Positions 34,491 through 42,579 of a stretch of 44,879 bases of DNA are shown piece after piece (the stretch's first letter is position 1; each line of letters opens with the position of its first letter). This DNA is from JAVKBW01 sp964352715. Lineage in GTDB: Bacteria; Pseudomonadota; Alphaproteobacteria; UBA8366; Aestuariispiraceae. The position numbers and the translations under genes are program-made. Below the pieces are notes generated by a model. The model saw only the letters and a program-made list of their open reading frames with translations. It was not told the DNA's origin and did no database searches. The stretch lies in assembly GCA_964352715.1 (NCBI GenBank), contig CAYGSU010000030.1, forward strand, positions 1 through 44,879, given 5' to 3'.

Positions 34491-34898
34491 ATGGATTTGG
34501 CAATTCAATGTATTACGAAAAAGTATGCGACGTTTGCCGGCCGGGCCAGACGGAAAGAGTACTGGTTATACGTTCTGCTCTATTTCATCATGACCCTGGT
34601 ACTGGCAGCTATCGGTGCTTCTCTTGGCTCAGAAGAATCCCGACAATCGCTGGACATGCTTTCAACTGTTATCGGTCTGGTTCTGCTTTTGCCGACGCTG
34701 GCGGTTACGGCGCGACGGTTGCACGACACGAACAGATCAGGCTGGTGGATGCTGATCGCTTTTCTGCCGATCATCGGGACGATATGGTTACTCGTACTGA
34801 TGGTGCTGCCCGGCACGAACGGCCCCAATAAACACGGTGAAGATCCGCTCGACGGTAGCTGGACCGCGCCTGATCAGACTGCGCCCGGAACGCCCTGA
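34491..34898 (+). CDS. DUF805 membrane protein, second copy
   Basis: A 135-residue paralog of the preceding gene. It shares YATFAGRARRKEYW, VTARRLHDTNRSGWW and VLPGTNGPNKHGEDP with equivalent blocks of the first copy, but the hydrophobic helices differ, so the duplication is not recent. It ends 14 bases before the convergent thiL stop. Confidence 0.9.
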   Translation: MDLAIQCITKKYATFAGRARRKEYWLYVLLYFIMTLVLAAIGASLGSEESRQSLDMLSTVIGLVLLLPTLAVTARRLHDTNRSGWWMLIAFLPIIGTIWLLVLMVLPGTNGPNKHGEDPLDGSWTAPDQTAPGTP

Positions 34899-34912
34899 TC
34901 AGACGATCGTCT

Positions 34913-35914
34913 TTACCCGTGCCGGTAGCCAGGTTTGGAAAATGAAACGGTATTGCCGTCGGCATCGCGGGCGATGACGCCCGCGCCGTCCGAAAGCGAA
35001 CCGATTTCGGTGATCGGCACACCGATTTCCGCCGCCAGACCGGCGATTTCCTCGCGTTTTGATTCCGGCGCGGCGAACAGGATTTCATAATCGTCGCCGC
35101 CGGTCAGTGCGGTTTCCAGCAGGTCCGGGTCCATCGCAATCGCCGAAGCCGCCGCGTCAGACAGCGGCACGGTGATGGTGTCGATGGTTGCAGCCAAACC
35201 CGAGGCAACCGCCATATGCGTACAATCGGCAATCAGCCCGTCCGATACATCCATTGCTGCGGTCGCAATATCCAGCAGGTTCCGGCCAACCGAAACCCGC
35301 GGGTCCGGCCTGTAGTAGCGGTTCTGCAAATAATCGATTTCAGCCTGCGCAAGATCAGGCAGCTTGTAGGTCGCCGCCAGCAGGCCGAGCGCCCCGTCGC
35401 CGATGGTGCCGGTAACGAACAGCCTGTCGCCTGAATGCGCGCCAAACCGGTGTAGCGCCGTGCCGCGCGCGACTTCGCCCAAGGCCGTGATCGTCAACAC
35501 CAGCGGTCCGGTTGTCGAGACGGTATCGCCACCCAGCAGGCCAATGCCGAATTCTTCCTGTTCTGCTGCCAGCCCGGCGGAAAACGCCTTCAGCCAGGCA
35601 TCGTCAATCTTCGATGACAGCGCAAGATTCAGGGAATACGCCGCCGGAACCGCCCCCTTGGCCGCGAGATCGGACAGATTGACCCGCATCAGCTTGGCCG
35701 CCACATCCTGCGGCCGCTCGGTTCCGAGGTAGTGTATACCTTCGACAATCGTATCAGTGGTGACGACGAATTCATTACCGTTGGCGGGGCAGATCGTGGC
35801 CGCATCGTCGGTCAGGCCAAAGGCGCCGGGCAACGAAGATGCTAGCGGCTTGAAATACCGGTCGATCAGGTCGAATTCGCCCGGCCGGGAGGGTGTTGGG
35901 GGGTCAGCCGGCAT
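34913..35914 (-). CDS. thiL: Thiamine-monophosphate kinase
   Basis: Phosphorylates thiamine monophosphate to the active diphosphate with ATP. It has 333 residues of the AIR synthase/PurM-like fold. Marks include GEFDLIDRYF at the start, LTDDAATI, TTDTIVEGIHY, NLSDLAAKGA, GLLGGDT and AMDVSDGLIADC, then TGGDDYEILFA. It overlaps nusB by 11 bases and closes the nrdR-rib-nusB-thiL operon. Confidence 0.96.
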   Translation of the reverse strand: MPADPPTPSRPGEFDLIDRYFKPLASSLPGAFGLTDDAATICPANGNEFVVTTDTIVEGIHYLGTERPQDVAAKLMRVNLSDLAAKGAVPAAYSLNLALSSKIDDAWLKAFSAGLAAEQEEFGIGLLGGDTVSTTGPLVLTITALGEVARGTALHRFGAHSGDRLFVTGTIGDGALGLLAATYKLPDLAQAEIDYLQNRYYRPDPRVSVGRNLLDIATAAMDVSDGLIADCTHMAVASGLAATIDTITVPLSDAAASAIAMDPDLLETALTGGDDYEILFAAPESKREEIAGLAAEIGVPITEIGSLSDGAGVIARDADGNTVSFSKPGYRHG

Positions 35915-36389
35915 CCGCCGTCACTTCGAAATCGTCCGGCCGCAGGGTGCGGGCAAGACGGTCCAGCACGCCATTGACGATTTTCGGTTCCGGGCCATCG
36001 AAGAAAGCATGCGCCAGCGCAACGTATTCGCCGATGGTCAGCGCCGCATCGATATCGCCCCGGGCCGACAATTCGTATGATCCGCTGCGCAGGATCGCCC
36101 GCAAGATCGGTTCCATGCGTTCGACCGTCCGTTTTTCCTGCAGGCAGGATTGCAGCATGCCGTCCAGATCGACGCGCCGCGCCGCGACACCGCGCACGAT
36201 ATCGGTGAACAGGTCAGCCTCGGCCTGTGACTGGCCGCCTTCATCCAGCGTCGCCAGATAGCCGTTCTGCGCATAGGCATCGATGACCATCGATGCCGGA
36301 TGTCCCGCCAGATCGACCTCGTACAAGGCCTGCACCGCTGCAAGCCGGGAGGCTCTGCGTCGTTGGCCGGTAGATTTGGGTCTGGACAT
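35904..36389 (-). CDS. nusB: Transcription antitermination factor NusB
   Basis: A 161-residue RNA-binding factor that, with NusE (S10), supports antitermination at rRNA operons. The N-terminal RRRASRLAAVQALYEVD, the RILRSGSYEL-like RAILRSGSYEL helix and C-terminal VNGVLDRLAR are characteristic. It lies 21 bases after ribH and overlaps thiL by 11 bases. Confidence 0.96.
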   Translation of the reverse strand: MSRPKSTGQRRRASRLAAVQALYEVDLAGHPASMVIDAYAQNGYLATLDEGGQSQAEADLFTDIVRGVAARRVDLDGMLQSCLQEKRTVERMEPILRAILRSGSYELSARGDIDAALTIGEYVALAHAFFDGPEPKIVNGVLDRLARTLRPDDFEVTADAG

Positions 36390-36410
36390 TACCTTGCGTA
36401 CCTAACTGGT

Positions 36411-36875
36411 CTATCGCGGATAGAGGCCGAAGCGGTTCTTGTGTTCAATCATTGCAAGACACGCATTGGCGACCGCCCCGCCCTTGTTCTTGCGGTCTCG
36501 TTTCGCGCGTTCCCAGGCCTGTTCCTCGTTCTCGACCGTCAGAATGCCGTAACCGAGTGCAAGGCCGAATTCGGTGGCGAGAGTCATCAGGCCCCGGGCG
36601 CTTTCGCCACATACATAGTCATAATGCGTGGTCTCACCACGGATAACACAGCCAAGCGTAACATACCCGTCGTAAACATGGCGGTCTTCCAGTTCCTGAT
36701 GCGTCAGGGCGTAGGAAACAGCGGCCGGAATTTCGAACGCGCCGGGAACCGCCATCCGCTCGTAGGTTGCACCGGCGGCATCCAGCGCTTCCAACGCGCC
36801 GGCGGCAAGTTCATCGGCGAGGTCTTCGTAGAACCGGGCTTCGATCACGAGAATATGCGGCGTATGGTCAGCCAT
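36411..36875 (-). CDS. ribH: 6,7-dimethyl-8-ribityllumazine synthase
   Basis: Makes the lumazine precursor of riboflavin from 3,4-dihydroxybutanone phosphate and the ribityl pyrimidine. It has 154 residues. Marks: VPGAFEIPAAV, LGCVIRGETTHYDYVC (with the catalytic His in GETTHYD) and LTVENEEQAWERA. The start at 36875 (MADHTPHILV) is preferred to 36911. It overlaps the ribE stop by 8 bases with AGGAA inside ribE. Confidence 0.96.
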   Translation of the reverse strand: MADHTPHILVIEARFYEDLADELAAGALEALDAAGATYERMAVPGAFEIPAAVSYALTHQELEDRHVYDGYVTLGCVIRGETTHYDYVCGESARGLMTLATEFGLALGYGILTVENEEQAWERAKRDRKNKGGAVANACLAMIEHKNRFGLYPR

Positions 36876-37491
36876 TGCGTGGTGTTCCTGTTTCGAGAAG
36901 GCGCGCAACATAACGGGCCAGTGGATCTATCTCAATATGAACCGGATCGCCCGGTTTCAGGCCGCCCAGTGTCGTTCGCTCGGCGGTATGCGGGATGATG
37001 TTGACGCCGAAGCATGCGCCGTTCACCTCGTTCACCGTCAGCGACACGCCGTCCAGCGCAACCGACCCCTTCGGCGCGATGAACCGAGCCAGATCGCCCG
37101 GTGCTGAAAAACTGAACCGCAGGCTGTCGCCTTCAGGCCGGATATCATCGACCGTGGCAACGCCGTCGATATGGCCGGAAACGATATGTCCGCCCAGTTC
37201 GTCACCCACCTTGAGTGCCCGTTCGAGGTTAATCCGCGTGCCGACCTGCCAGTTTCCCAGCACGGTTTTCGACAGGGTTTCCGCACTGACATCGACGGCG
37301 AACCAGCCGCCGGGCCGGTTCTTGTCGTCATTCGCCCTGTCGATCACGGTAAGGCACGGGCCGGAACAGGCGATCGACGCACCGATCTCAACCCCGTCCA
37401 TATCGTAGGCGGCGGAAATGACAAACCGCGTGTCGCCACGCTGCTCGATCGACCGGACATCGCCGATATCTGTAATGATGCCTGTGAACAT
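36868..37491 (-). CDS. ribE: Riboflavin synthase alpha chain
   Basis: Dismutates two lumazines to riboflavin. It has 207 residues with two tandem lumazine-binding barrels: the first begins MFTGIITDIG with SIACSGPCLTV, the second has GHIVSGHIDGVA and SVALDGVSLTVNEV. It lies 23 bases after ribD and overlaps ribH. The usual neighbouring ribBA gene is absent from this run. Confidence 0.97.
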   Translation of the reverse strand: MFTGIITDIGDVRSIEQRGDTRFVISAAYDMDGVEIGASIACSGPCLTVIDRANDDKNRPGGWFAVDVSAETLSKTVLGNWQVGTRINLERALKVGDELGGHIVSGHIDGVATVDDIRPEGDSLRFSFSAPGDLARFIAPKGSVALDGVSLTVNEVNGACFGVNIIPHTAERTTLGGLKPGDPVHIEIDPLARYVARLLETGTPRNG

Positions 37492-37514
37492 GGATGGGGA
37501 GTTAAACTACTCGC

Positions 37515-38609
37515 CTAGCAGGCGCAATACGTGTCGAGCGTATCCGGGCCACAGCGTTCCTGACTGACCAGCCGGTAGCGGGTCATGTCACCCAGCTTGT
37601 CCAGCCCGATACCGGCGACAGCGGCCAGGCCATCAGCGCCGATCACCCCGCCGGCGCGTGCCCAGACAATGGTATCGACAAGATTTACCGCCAGCAGGCT
37701 GGCGGCAACGCCACCACCGCCCTCAACCATGATCCGGGTGATGCCTTCTTCTGCCAGCAGAGACAGTGCGACACTGATATCGACCCTGCCGGTGCGGTCG
37801 GTCGGGCAGGTGACGATCTTTTCGAGCGTCGGTTCCAGGTGGGACGTATCGGCTCCCTGCCCGGTTACCAGCCAGACCGGATGGCCGTCATGCAGCATTG
37901 CGGCGTCTGACGGCATTCGCGCGGAACTGTCCAGCACCAGCCGAACCGGCTGCCGTCCGGCATAGCCGGGAAGCCGGCAGGTCAGCGACGGATCGTCGGC
38001 CAGCACCGTGCCGATTCCGACCAGCACGGCATCGTTTTCCGCCCGCAGCATATGCGCCCGGGCCCGCGCCTCAGCCCCGGTGATCCACTGGCTTTCGCCG
38101 GTCGAGGTCGCGATCTTGCCGTCCAGGCTGGTCGCCAGTTTCAGCGTTACAAAGGGCCGCTCTTCGGCGATCCGCCGGAAGAAGCCGGTATTCAGGTCGC
38201 GCGCGTCATCGCGCAGACAATCCTCGACGATTGTCAGTCCCGCCTTTCTCAACCGGCTGAACCCGCTGCCGGACACCCGCTCGTCCGGATCGGTACAGCC
38301 GGCGACGACACGAGAGATGCCGGCCGCAATGATCGCTTCGGTACAGGGTGGTGTCTTGCCGTGATGATTGCAGGGCTCAAGGCTGACATACAGCGTCCCG
38401 CCTTTCGCGCGCGCACCAGCCCGGCGCAGGGCTTCGGTTTCAGCATGCGGCCGGCCGCCCGGCTGGGTCCAGCCACGGCCGACAATGGAACCGGCGGTAT
38501 CGATGACCACCGCACCGACCGCCGGATTCGGCCAGACCTGCCCCAGACCACGCCGGGCAAGGGCCAGCGCCTGTCGCATATGATTTCTGTCGATTTCGGT
38601 AGTCGGCAC
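37515..38609 (-). CDS. ribD: Bifunctional riboflavin deaminase/reductase
   Basis: Deaminates and then reduces the pyrimidine intermediate of riboflavin synthesis. Zinc deaminase residues are HAETEAL and PCNHHGKTPPC in the N-terminal half; the C-terminal RibD reductase half has KLATSLDGKIAT and the glycine-rich VEGGGGVAAS. The start is set at GTG 38609, giving 364 residues, the usual size. The open frame runs 39 codons further upstream into nrdR, but that extension lacks family character. It lies 22 bases after nrdR, which is a conserved pairing. Confidence 0.94.
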   Translation of the reverse strand: MPTTEIDRNHMRQALALARRGLGQVWPNPAVGAVVIDTAGSIVGRGWTQPGGRPHAETEALRRAGARAKGGTLYVSLEPCNHHGKTPPCTEAIIAAGISRVVAGCTDPDERVSGSGFSRLRKAGLTIVEDCLRDDARDLNTGFFRRIAEERPFVTLKLATSLDGKIATSTGESQWITGAEARARAHMLRAENDAVLVGIGTVLADDPSLTCRLPGYAGRQPVRLVLDSSARMPSDAAMLHDGHPVWLVTGQGADTSHLEPTLEKIVTCPTDRTGRVDISVALSLLAEEGITRIMVEGGGGVAASLLAVNLVDTIVWARAGGVIGADGLAAVAGIGLDKLGDMTRYRLVSQERCGPDTLDTYCAC

Positions 38610-38631
38610 CGTTTCCGGCCAATCTGAACGT

Positions 38632-39096
38632 TCAGTCGTCGCCCTCGGGTCGGACTTCCGTATCGATGAAGTTTTCGAAATCGCTGACTTCGCGGAAATT
38701 GCGATAGACGGAAGCAAACCGGACATACGCGATCTGGTCGAGTTGCCTCAGCGCTTCCATCACCATTTCACCGACGGTTTCCACACGCACATCGCTTTCG
38801 CCACTGCTTTCGAGCCGGCGGACGATGGAATTCACCACCCGTTCGATACGCTCGGGATCGATGTTCCGCTTGCGCAAGGCGATCCGCATCGACCGAAGCA
38901 ACTTGTCGCGATCGAACGGTTCCCGCTGTCCGCCGCGTTTGACGACCTGCAATTCACGAAGCTGAACCCGTTCAAAGGTCGTGAACCGCGCGCCGCAATT
39001 CGGACACAGCCGACGCCGGCGGATGGCGTGGTTGTCCTCTGTCGGGCGAGAATCTTTAACTTGTGTGTCGTCGTGACCACAAAACGGACACCGCAT
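38632..39096 (-). CDS. nrdR: Transcriptional repressor NrdR
   Basis: A 154-residue nucleotide-sensing repressor of ribonucleotide reductase genes. The zinc ribbon is MRCPFCG plus LCPNCGARF, followed by an ATP-cone domain (VVKRGGQREPFDRDKL...). The start at 39096 is chosen since the zinc ribbon begins there and AGGGG lies 8 bases before. It heads the nrdR-ribD-ribE-ribH-nusB-thiL unit. No NrdR box pair was found in the window. Confidence 0.96.
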   Translation of the reverse strand: MRCPFCGHDDTQVKDSRPTEDNHAIRRRRLCPNCGARFTTFERVQLRELQVVKRGGQREPFDRDKLLRSMRIALRKRNIDPERIERVVNSIVRRLESSGESDVRVETVGEMVMEALRQLDQIAYVRFASVYRNFREVSDFENFIDTEVRPEGDD

Positions 39097-39225
39097 TGCG
39101 CGTCCCCTTGGAAGCATGAGAAACCGTAAGGCGCTCTAATAAAGAGGATTCGAGACGCCCCGTCCAACCCGAATTCCGGGTTTGTGAAACGAGACCCCGA
39201 ACTTTCGACACCGCCGCCGGTTTCA

Positions 39226-39253
39226 GAAACCCCGGGAAATGCTCCGGGGTTTC
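39226..39253 (-). terminator. Terminator after glyA
   Basis: GAAACCCCGG (39226-39235) and CCGGGGTTTC (39244-39253) form a perfect 10-bp stem, 15 bases past the glyA stop. The T tract is only three long. The stem core resembles those at 22604 and 26676. Confidence 0.8.
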
Positions 39254-39267
39254 AATAACACCAACCG

Positions 39268-40587
39268 TCAGTAAAGCTGCGGATAGATCGGGAAGCGTTC
39301 ACACAGGGCTTCGATCTTTTTCAGGACCGCCGCCTCGACTGCCGAATTGTCTTCCTTGTTCGCCGCCAGTCCATCGAGCACTTCGATGATCAGCCCGCCA
39401 AGCTCACGAATATCCGCCTCCTTCAGGCCGCGGGTCGTCGCCGCCGGCGTGCCGAGACGGATGCCGCTGGTCACCATCGGCTTTTCCGGATCGAATGGAA
39501 TGCCGTTCTTGTTGCAGGTGATGCCGGCCCGCTCCAGGCTCTTTTCGGCAATATTACCGGTCAGGCCTTTGGGACGCAGGTCAACCAGCATCAGATGTGT
39601 GTCGGTACCGCCGGAAACGATCGCCAGACCGCCCTCGACAAGGGTTTCCGCCAGCGCCTTCGCATTGGCGACCACCTGGGCCGAATACTGTTTGAATTCG
39701 GGACGAAGATCTTCGCCGAACGCAACCGCCTTCGCCGCAATGACATGCATCAGCGGACCACCCTGAAGGCCGGGGAAAACCGCCGAGTTGAATTTCTTGG
39801 CCAGCGCTTCGTCGTTCGTCAGGATGATGCCGCCTCGCGGACCACGCAGGGTCTTGTGGGTCGTCGAGGTGGCGACATGGGCGTATTCCAGCGGGTTCGG
39901 GTGCTGGCCACCGGCAACCAGACCGGCGAAATGCGCCATATCGACCATGAAATACGCGCCCACGGAATCGGCAATTTCGCGGAACCGCTTGAAATCGATG
40001 ATCCGCGGATAGGCCGAACCACCTGCGATAATCAGTTTCGGCTTGTGTTCCTTGGCGAGGCGTTCGACCTGATCGAAATCGATCAAGGCATCTTCTTTCC
40101 GCACATCGTACTGGATGGCGTTGAACCATTTGCCGGACTGGTTCGGCCCGGCGCCGTGTGTCAGGTGACCGCCGCTGGCGAGCGACAGGCCCATGAAGGT
40201 GTCGCCCGGCTCCAGCAAAGCAAAGAACACCGCCTGGTTCGCCTGCGCACCGGAATGCGGCTGCACATTGGCGAACTTGCAGTCGAACAGCTTGCAGATG
40301 CGTTCAATCGCCAGGTCCTCGGCGTCATCGACAAATACACAGCCGCCATAGTAGCGGCGTCCGGAATACCCTTCGGCGTATTTGTTGGTCATCACCGAAC
40401 CCATCGCCTGCATGACGGCGCGGCTGACGATGTTTTCCGACGCAATCAGCTCAATGCCTTCCGCCTGGCGGCCGAGTTCCTGCTGCATCGCCTTGTAAAT
40501 CGCCGGGTCGCGGCTTTCCAGTTCTTCGGTGAAGAAGGAATCCAATTGCGTCTTTTCCGTCGCGCTCAGCGATTCAACCGTACCCAT
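39268..40587 (-). CDS. glyA: Serine hydroxymethyltransferase
   Basis: Interconverts serine and glycine with tetrahydrofolate and methylene-tetrahydrofolate; a PLP enzyme in the cytosol. It has 439 residues. The PLP lysine is K245 in STTHKTLRGPRGG. Other marks: ELIASENIVS, YAEGYSGRRYYGG and VQPHSGAQAN. It lies between rpiB and nrdR on the same strand, as in many alphaproteobacteria. AAGGG precedes the ATG. Through methylene-THF it shares a pool with the folate domain of Tdm. Confidence 0.98.
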   Translation of the reverse strand: MGTVESLSATEKTQLDSFFTEELESRDPAIYKAMQQELGRQAEGIELIASENIVSRAVMQAMGSVMTNKYAEGYSGRRYYGGCVFVDDAEDLAIERICKLFDCKFANVQPHSGAQANQAVFFALLEPGDTFMGLSLASGGHLTHGAGPNQSGKWFNAIQYDVRKEDALIDFDQVERLAKEHKPKLIIAGGSAYPRIIDFKRFREIADSVGAYFMVDMAHFAGLVAGGQHPNPLEYAHVATSTTHKTLRGPRGGIILTNDEALAKKFNSAVFPGLQGGPLMHVIAAKAVAFGEDLRPEFKQYSAQVVANAKALAETLVEGGLAIVSGGTDTHLMLVDLRPKGLTGNIAEKSLERAGITCNKNGIPFDPEKPMVTSGIRLGTPAATTRGLKEADIRELGGLIIEVLDGLAANKEDNSAVEAAVLKKIEALCERFPIYPQLY

Positions 40588-40662
40588 ATTTTCGCCCTTT
40601 CATCCTGCTGTATGTTTGATCCGTTTTCTCTTACGGGTCTGTTCGTTATTCCATTATGCCCT

Positions 40663-41097
40663 TTACGACATTTTCTCCACACGACGCACATGCCGCCCTG
40701 CTTCGAATTCGGTATTCAAAAAGACTTCAAGACAATCCAAAGCCGCCTCTTCGCCCATCGTTCTAGCGCCCAAAGCGAGCACGTTCGCGTCATTATGTTG
40801 CCGGCAAAGCCGCGCATCTGTCGTTGAATGGCAAAGAGCCGCCCGGATATGCCGGTGGCGGTTGGCAGCGATGGAAATGCCGATCCCGGTTCCGCAAACC
40901 AGAATCCCGCGATCAGCGCGGCCATCAGCGATTGCCGCCGCCAGTTTGTCGGCATAATCCGGATAATCAACAGACGCGGACCCGTCAGCCCCCAGATCCA
41001 GCGTCGCATACCCGGTATCGGTCAACCGATTTAAAAGGATACCCTTCAGCGCCGCCCCTGCATGATCACCAGCGATAACAATTGGCTTTTTGTCCAT
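40663..41097 (-). CDS. rpiB: Ribose-5-phosphate isomerase B
   Basis: Interconverts ribose 5-phosphate and ribulose 5-phosphate in the pentose phosphate pathway. It has 144 residues with GDHAGAALK, VDYPDYADKLA, the catalytic-cysteine loop VCGTGIGISIAANR, and HNDANVLALGAR. The start at 41097 (MDKKPIVIAGDHAG) is chosen over 41187 because homology begins there. It lies 75 bases upstream of glyA and is probably cotranscribed. Confidence 0.95.
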   Translation of the reverse strand: MDKKPIVIAGDHAGAALKGILLNRLTDTGYATLDLGADGSASVDYPDYADKLAAAIADGRADRGILVCGTGIGISIAANRHRHIRAALCHSTTDARLCRQHNDANVLALGARTMGEEAALDCLEVFLNTEFEAGRHVRRVEKMS

Positions 41098-41548
41098 AGA
41101 ACTCTTGCTTTCCAGCCGTGTCCGGCGTTTTCGCATCGTATCTGGAAACCGCGTGACTATCACATTCAGTGGGCGAATTGCCAGCAAAACGATGGAACCC
41201 GCCAGTCATCGCTCAAAGCGACGCCCGGCTTACCCGGCAGCATCCATTTGACTTCACAACTTGTCTTCCATCACTTTGTATTACTTTATGAAGCCAAAGT
41301 GATACTCACAGATATATCGCTGTATATTGTAGTTATTTTAAAGTAGATAGGCCTATCTAGATGTCATTACTTATTTCAGAGTAAAAATTACTATCGCAAG
41401 ATAAAGTACAAATTTTTAATATTGATAATTTCCTTTAATGCTGGTTTCATGCCAGTGCTTATGCGGGTCAGCAAAGTCAAACTGTAGTCGATACAAGACT
41501 TTTATTAAGTGACACGCGGTCGTTGGGGAATAAAGAGAGGACGCGGTA
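41098..41548. promoter_or_regulatory. AT-rich divergent region upstream of rpiB and mucR
   Basis: 451 bases with no convincing gene. The part from about 41270 to 41480 is strongly AT-rich with many T-A steps, unlike the rest of the window. MucR/Ros proteins bind such AT-rich promoters and usually repress their own gene, so this is probably the mucR autoregulatory region. An open frame at 41062-41346 has no ribosome site or protein character. Confidence 0.55.
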
Positions 41549-42004
41549 ATGGCCGATCAAAGTAATGGGGGATCCCAGCGCGCCGACCTGTTGCGCATGA
41601 CGGCTGATGTTGCGGCTGCCTATCTCAGCAACAACAGCGTTGCGACGGGTGATGTGCCGAACGTGATCTCTTCAGTTTACCGAACGCTGACCGACCTCAA
41701 CACCGACGGCCCGCGCCCGGCACGCGCCAGCAACCAGAAAGCTGCAGTGCCTGTCAAACGGTCGGTAACGCCCGAATTCCTGATCTGTCTCGAAGACGGC
41801 AAGAAACTGAAAATGCTGAAACGGCATCTTCGCACCAACTATGACATGACACCTGAAGAATACCGCGCAAAGTGGGGGCTGCCGCCCGACTACCCGATGG
41901 TGGCGCCGAATTATGCCGCACAACGTTCCGCCTTTGCGAAAAAGATCGGGCTCGGCCGCAACCCGCCGGGGTCGCCGCGCAGCCAGGCCGCCACAAGACA
42001 GTAG
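41549..42004 (+). CDS. MucR/Ros-family transcriptional regulator lacking zinc ligands
   Basis: A 151-residue H-NS-like global regulator of alphaproteobacteria. The core PEFLICLEDGKKLKMLKRHL followed by TPEEYRAKWGLP is diagnostic. In Ros the zinc finger is C-x2-C-x9-H-x4-H. Here C80 and H93 remain, but the second Cys is D83 and the last His position is N97/Y98, so classical zinc binding is lost. Zinc-free family members are known in Mesorhizobium. The N-terminal part (RMTADVAAAYLSNN) is the oligomerisation helix. GAGAGGA is upstream of the ATG, and a strong terminator follows. Confidence 0.93.
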   Translation: MADQSNGGSQRADLLRMTADVAAAYLSNNSVATGDVPNVISSVYRTLTDLNTDGPRPARASNQKAAVPVKRSVTPEFLICLEDGKKLKMLKRHLRTNYDMTPEEYRAKWGLPPDYPMVAPNYAAQRSAFAKKIGLGRNPPGSPRSQAATRQ

Positions 42005-42063
42005 GCGCCGAAAGCAAACAACAGGATAAAAAGAAGACCGGGTCACCGGGAGAGCCGTACAAG

Positions 42064-42094
42064 AAAACGGGGGCTTTTGCCCCCGTTTTTCTTT
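42064..42094 (+). terminator. Strong rho-independent terminator after mucR
   Basis: AAAACGGGGGC, TTTT and GCCCCCGTTTTT form a perfect 11-bp stem with a 4-base loop, followed by CTTT. It is 60 bases past the mucR stop. Confidence 0.95.
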
Positions 42095-42256
42095 GTGATC
42101 GAAAGCATTCAAGAACACCTCACAACCAATTGAAAAAAATAAAACTTTTATTACAACCTGAATAATCGCTAACAATGCGGACAATCATCCCCATATAGAA
42201 AAAGGTGGCAAATCCCTGCCGTCCCTGCGCAGCGCAGGCAGAATGGCGGAGACTGC

Positions 42257-42559
42257 ATGAGAACCCGTACGACAACTTCAGAAATAGCCTTCAGGCGCCC
42301 CTTCACGATCAACGGCCATACAGGCCAGCTTCCGGCGGGGACTTACAAGATCGACACGACGGAAGAAACCGTCAGCAACAATATTTTTGCCCGCTTCCAG
42401 CCTGCCACCATTGTGCTGCATTTACCGTTACAGCCGGGCAACCCGCAGTCGGGCCAGGCTATCACCGTAAAACCGGGCGCTTTCAAAGATGCCGTGAAAC
42501 GGGATCGCAAGAAATTCATGCCGATACCGGCGACCGTTTCATCGGGATACACGCCGTAA
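42257..42559 (+). CDS. Conserved hypothetical protein
   Basis: A 100-residue protein. The start MRTRTTTSEIAFRRPF and the LPAGTYKIDTTEE block match a widespread alphaproteobacterial small-protein pattern I recognise but cannot assign to a function. No signal peptide or membrane helix is present. GGAG lies seven bases before the ATG. A short palindrome (CCTGCGC-A-GCGCAGG, 42224-42238) sits in its leader. It is followed at 20 bases by a small zinc-ribbon gene. Confidence 0.7.
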   Translation: MRTRTTTSEIAFRRPFTINGHTGQLPAGTYKIDTTEETVSNNIFARFQPATIVLHLPLQPGNPQSGQAITVKPGAFKDAVKRDRKKFMPIPATVSSGYTP

Positions 42560-42579
42560 CAGCAGGAAGGGACAAATTC

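Noticed and set aside
39165..39181. AACCCG-N5-CGGGTT inverted repeat between nrdR and glyA
   Set aside because: Short arms and no T tract; the glyA terminator nearby already explains transcript ending. It may matter for the nrdR promoter but cannot be supported.
41062..41346. 94-codon plus-strand frame between rpiB and mucR
   Set aside because: It starts inside rpiB antisense, lacks a ribosome site and runs into AT-rich non-coding DNA.
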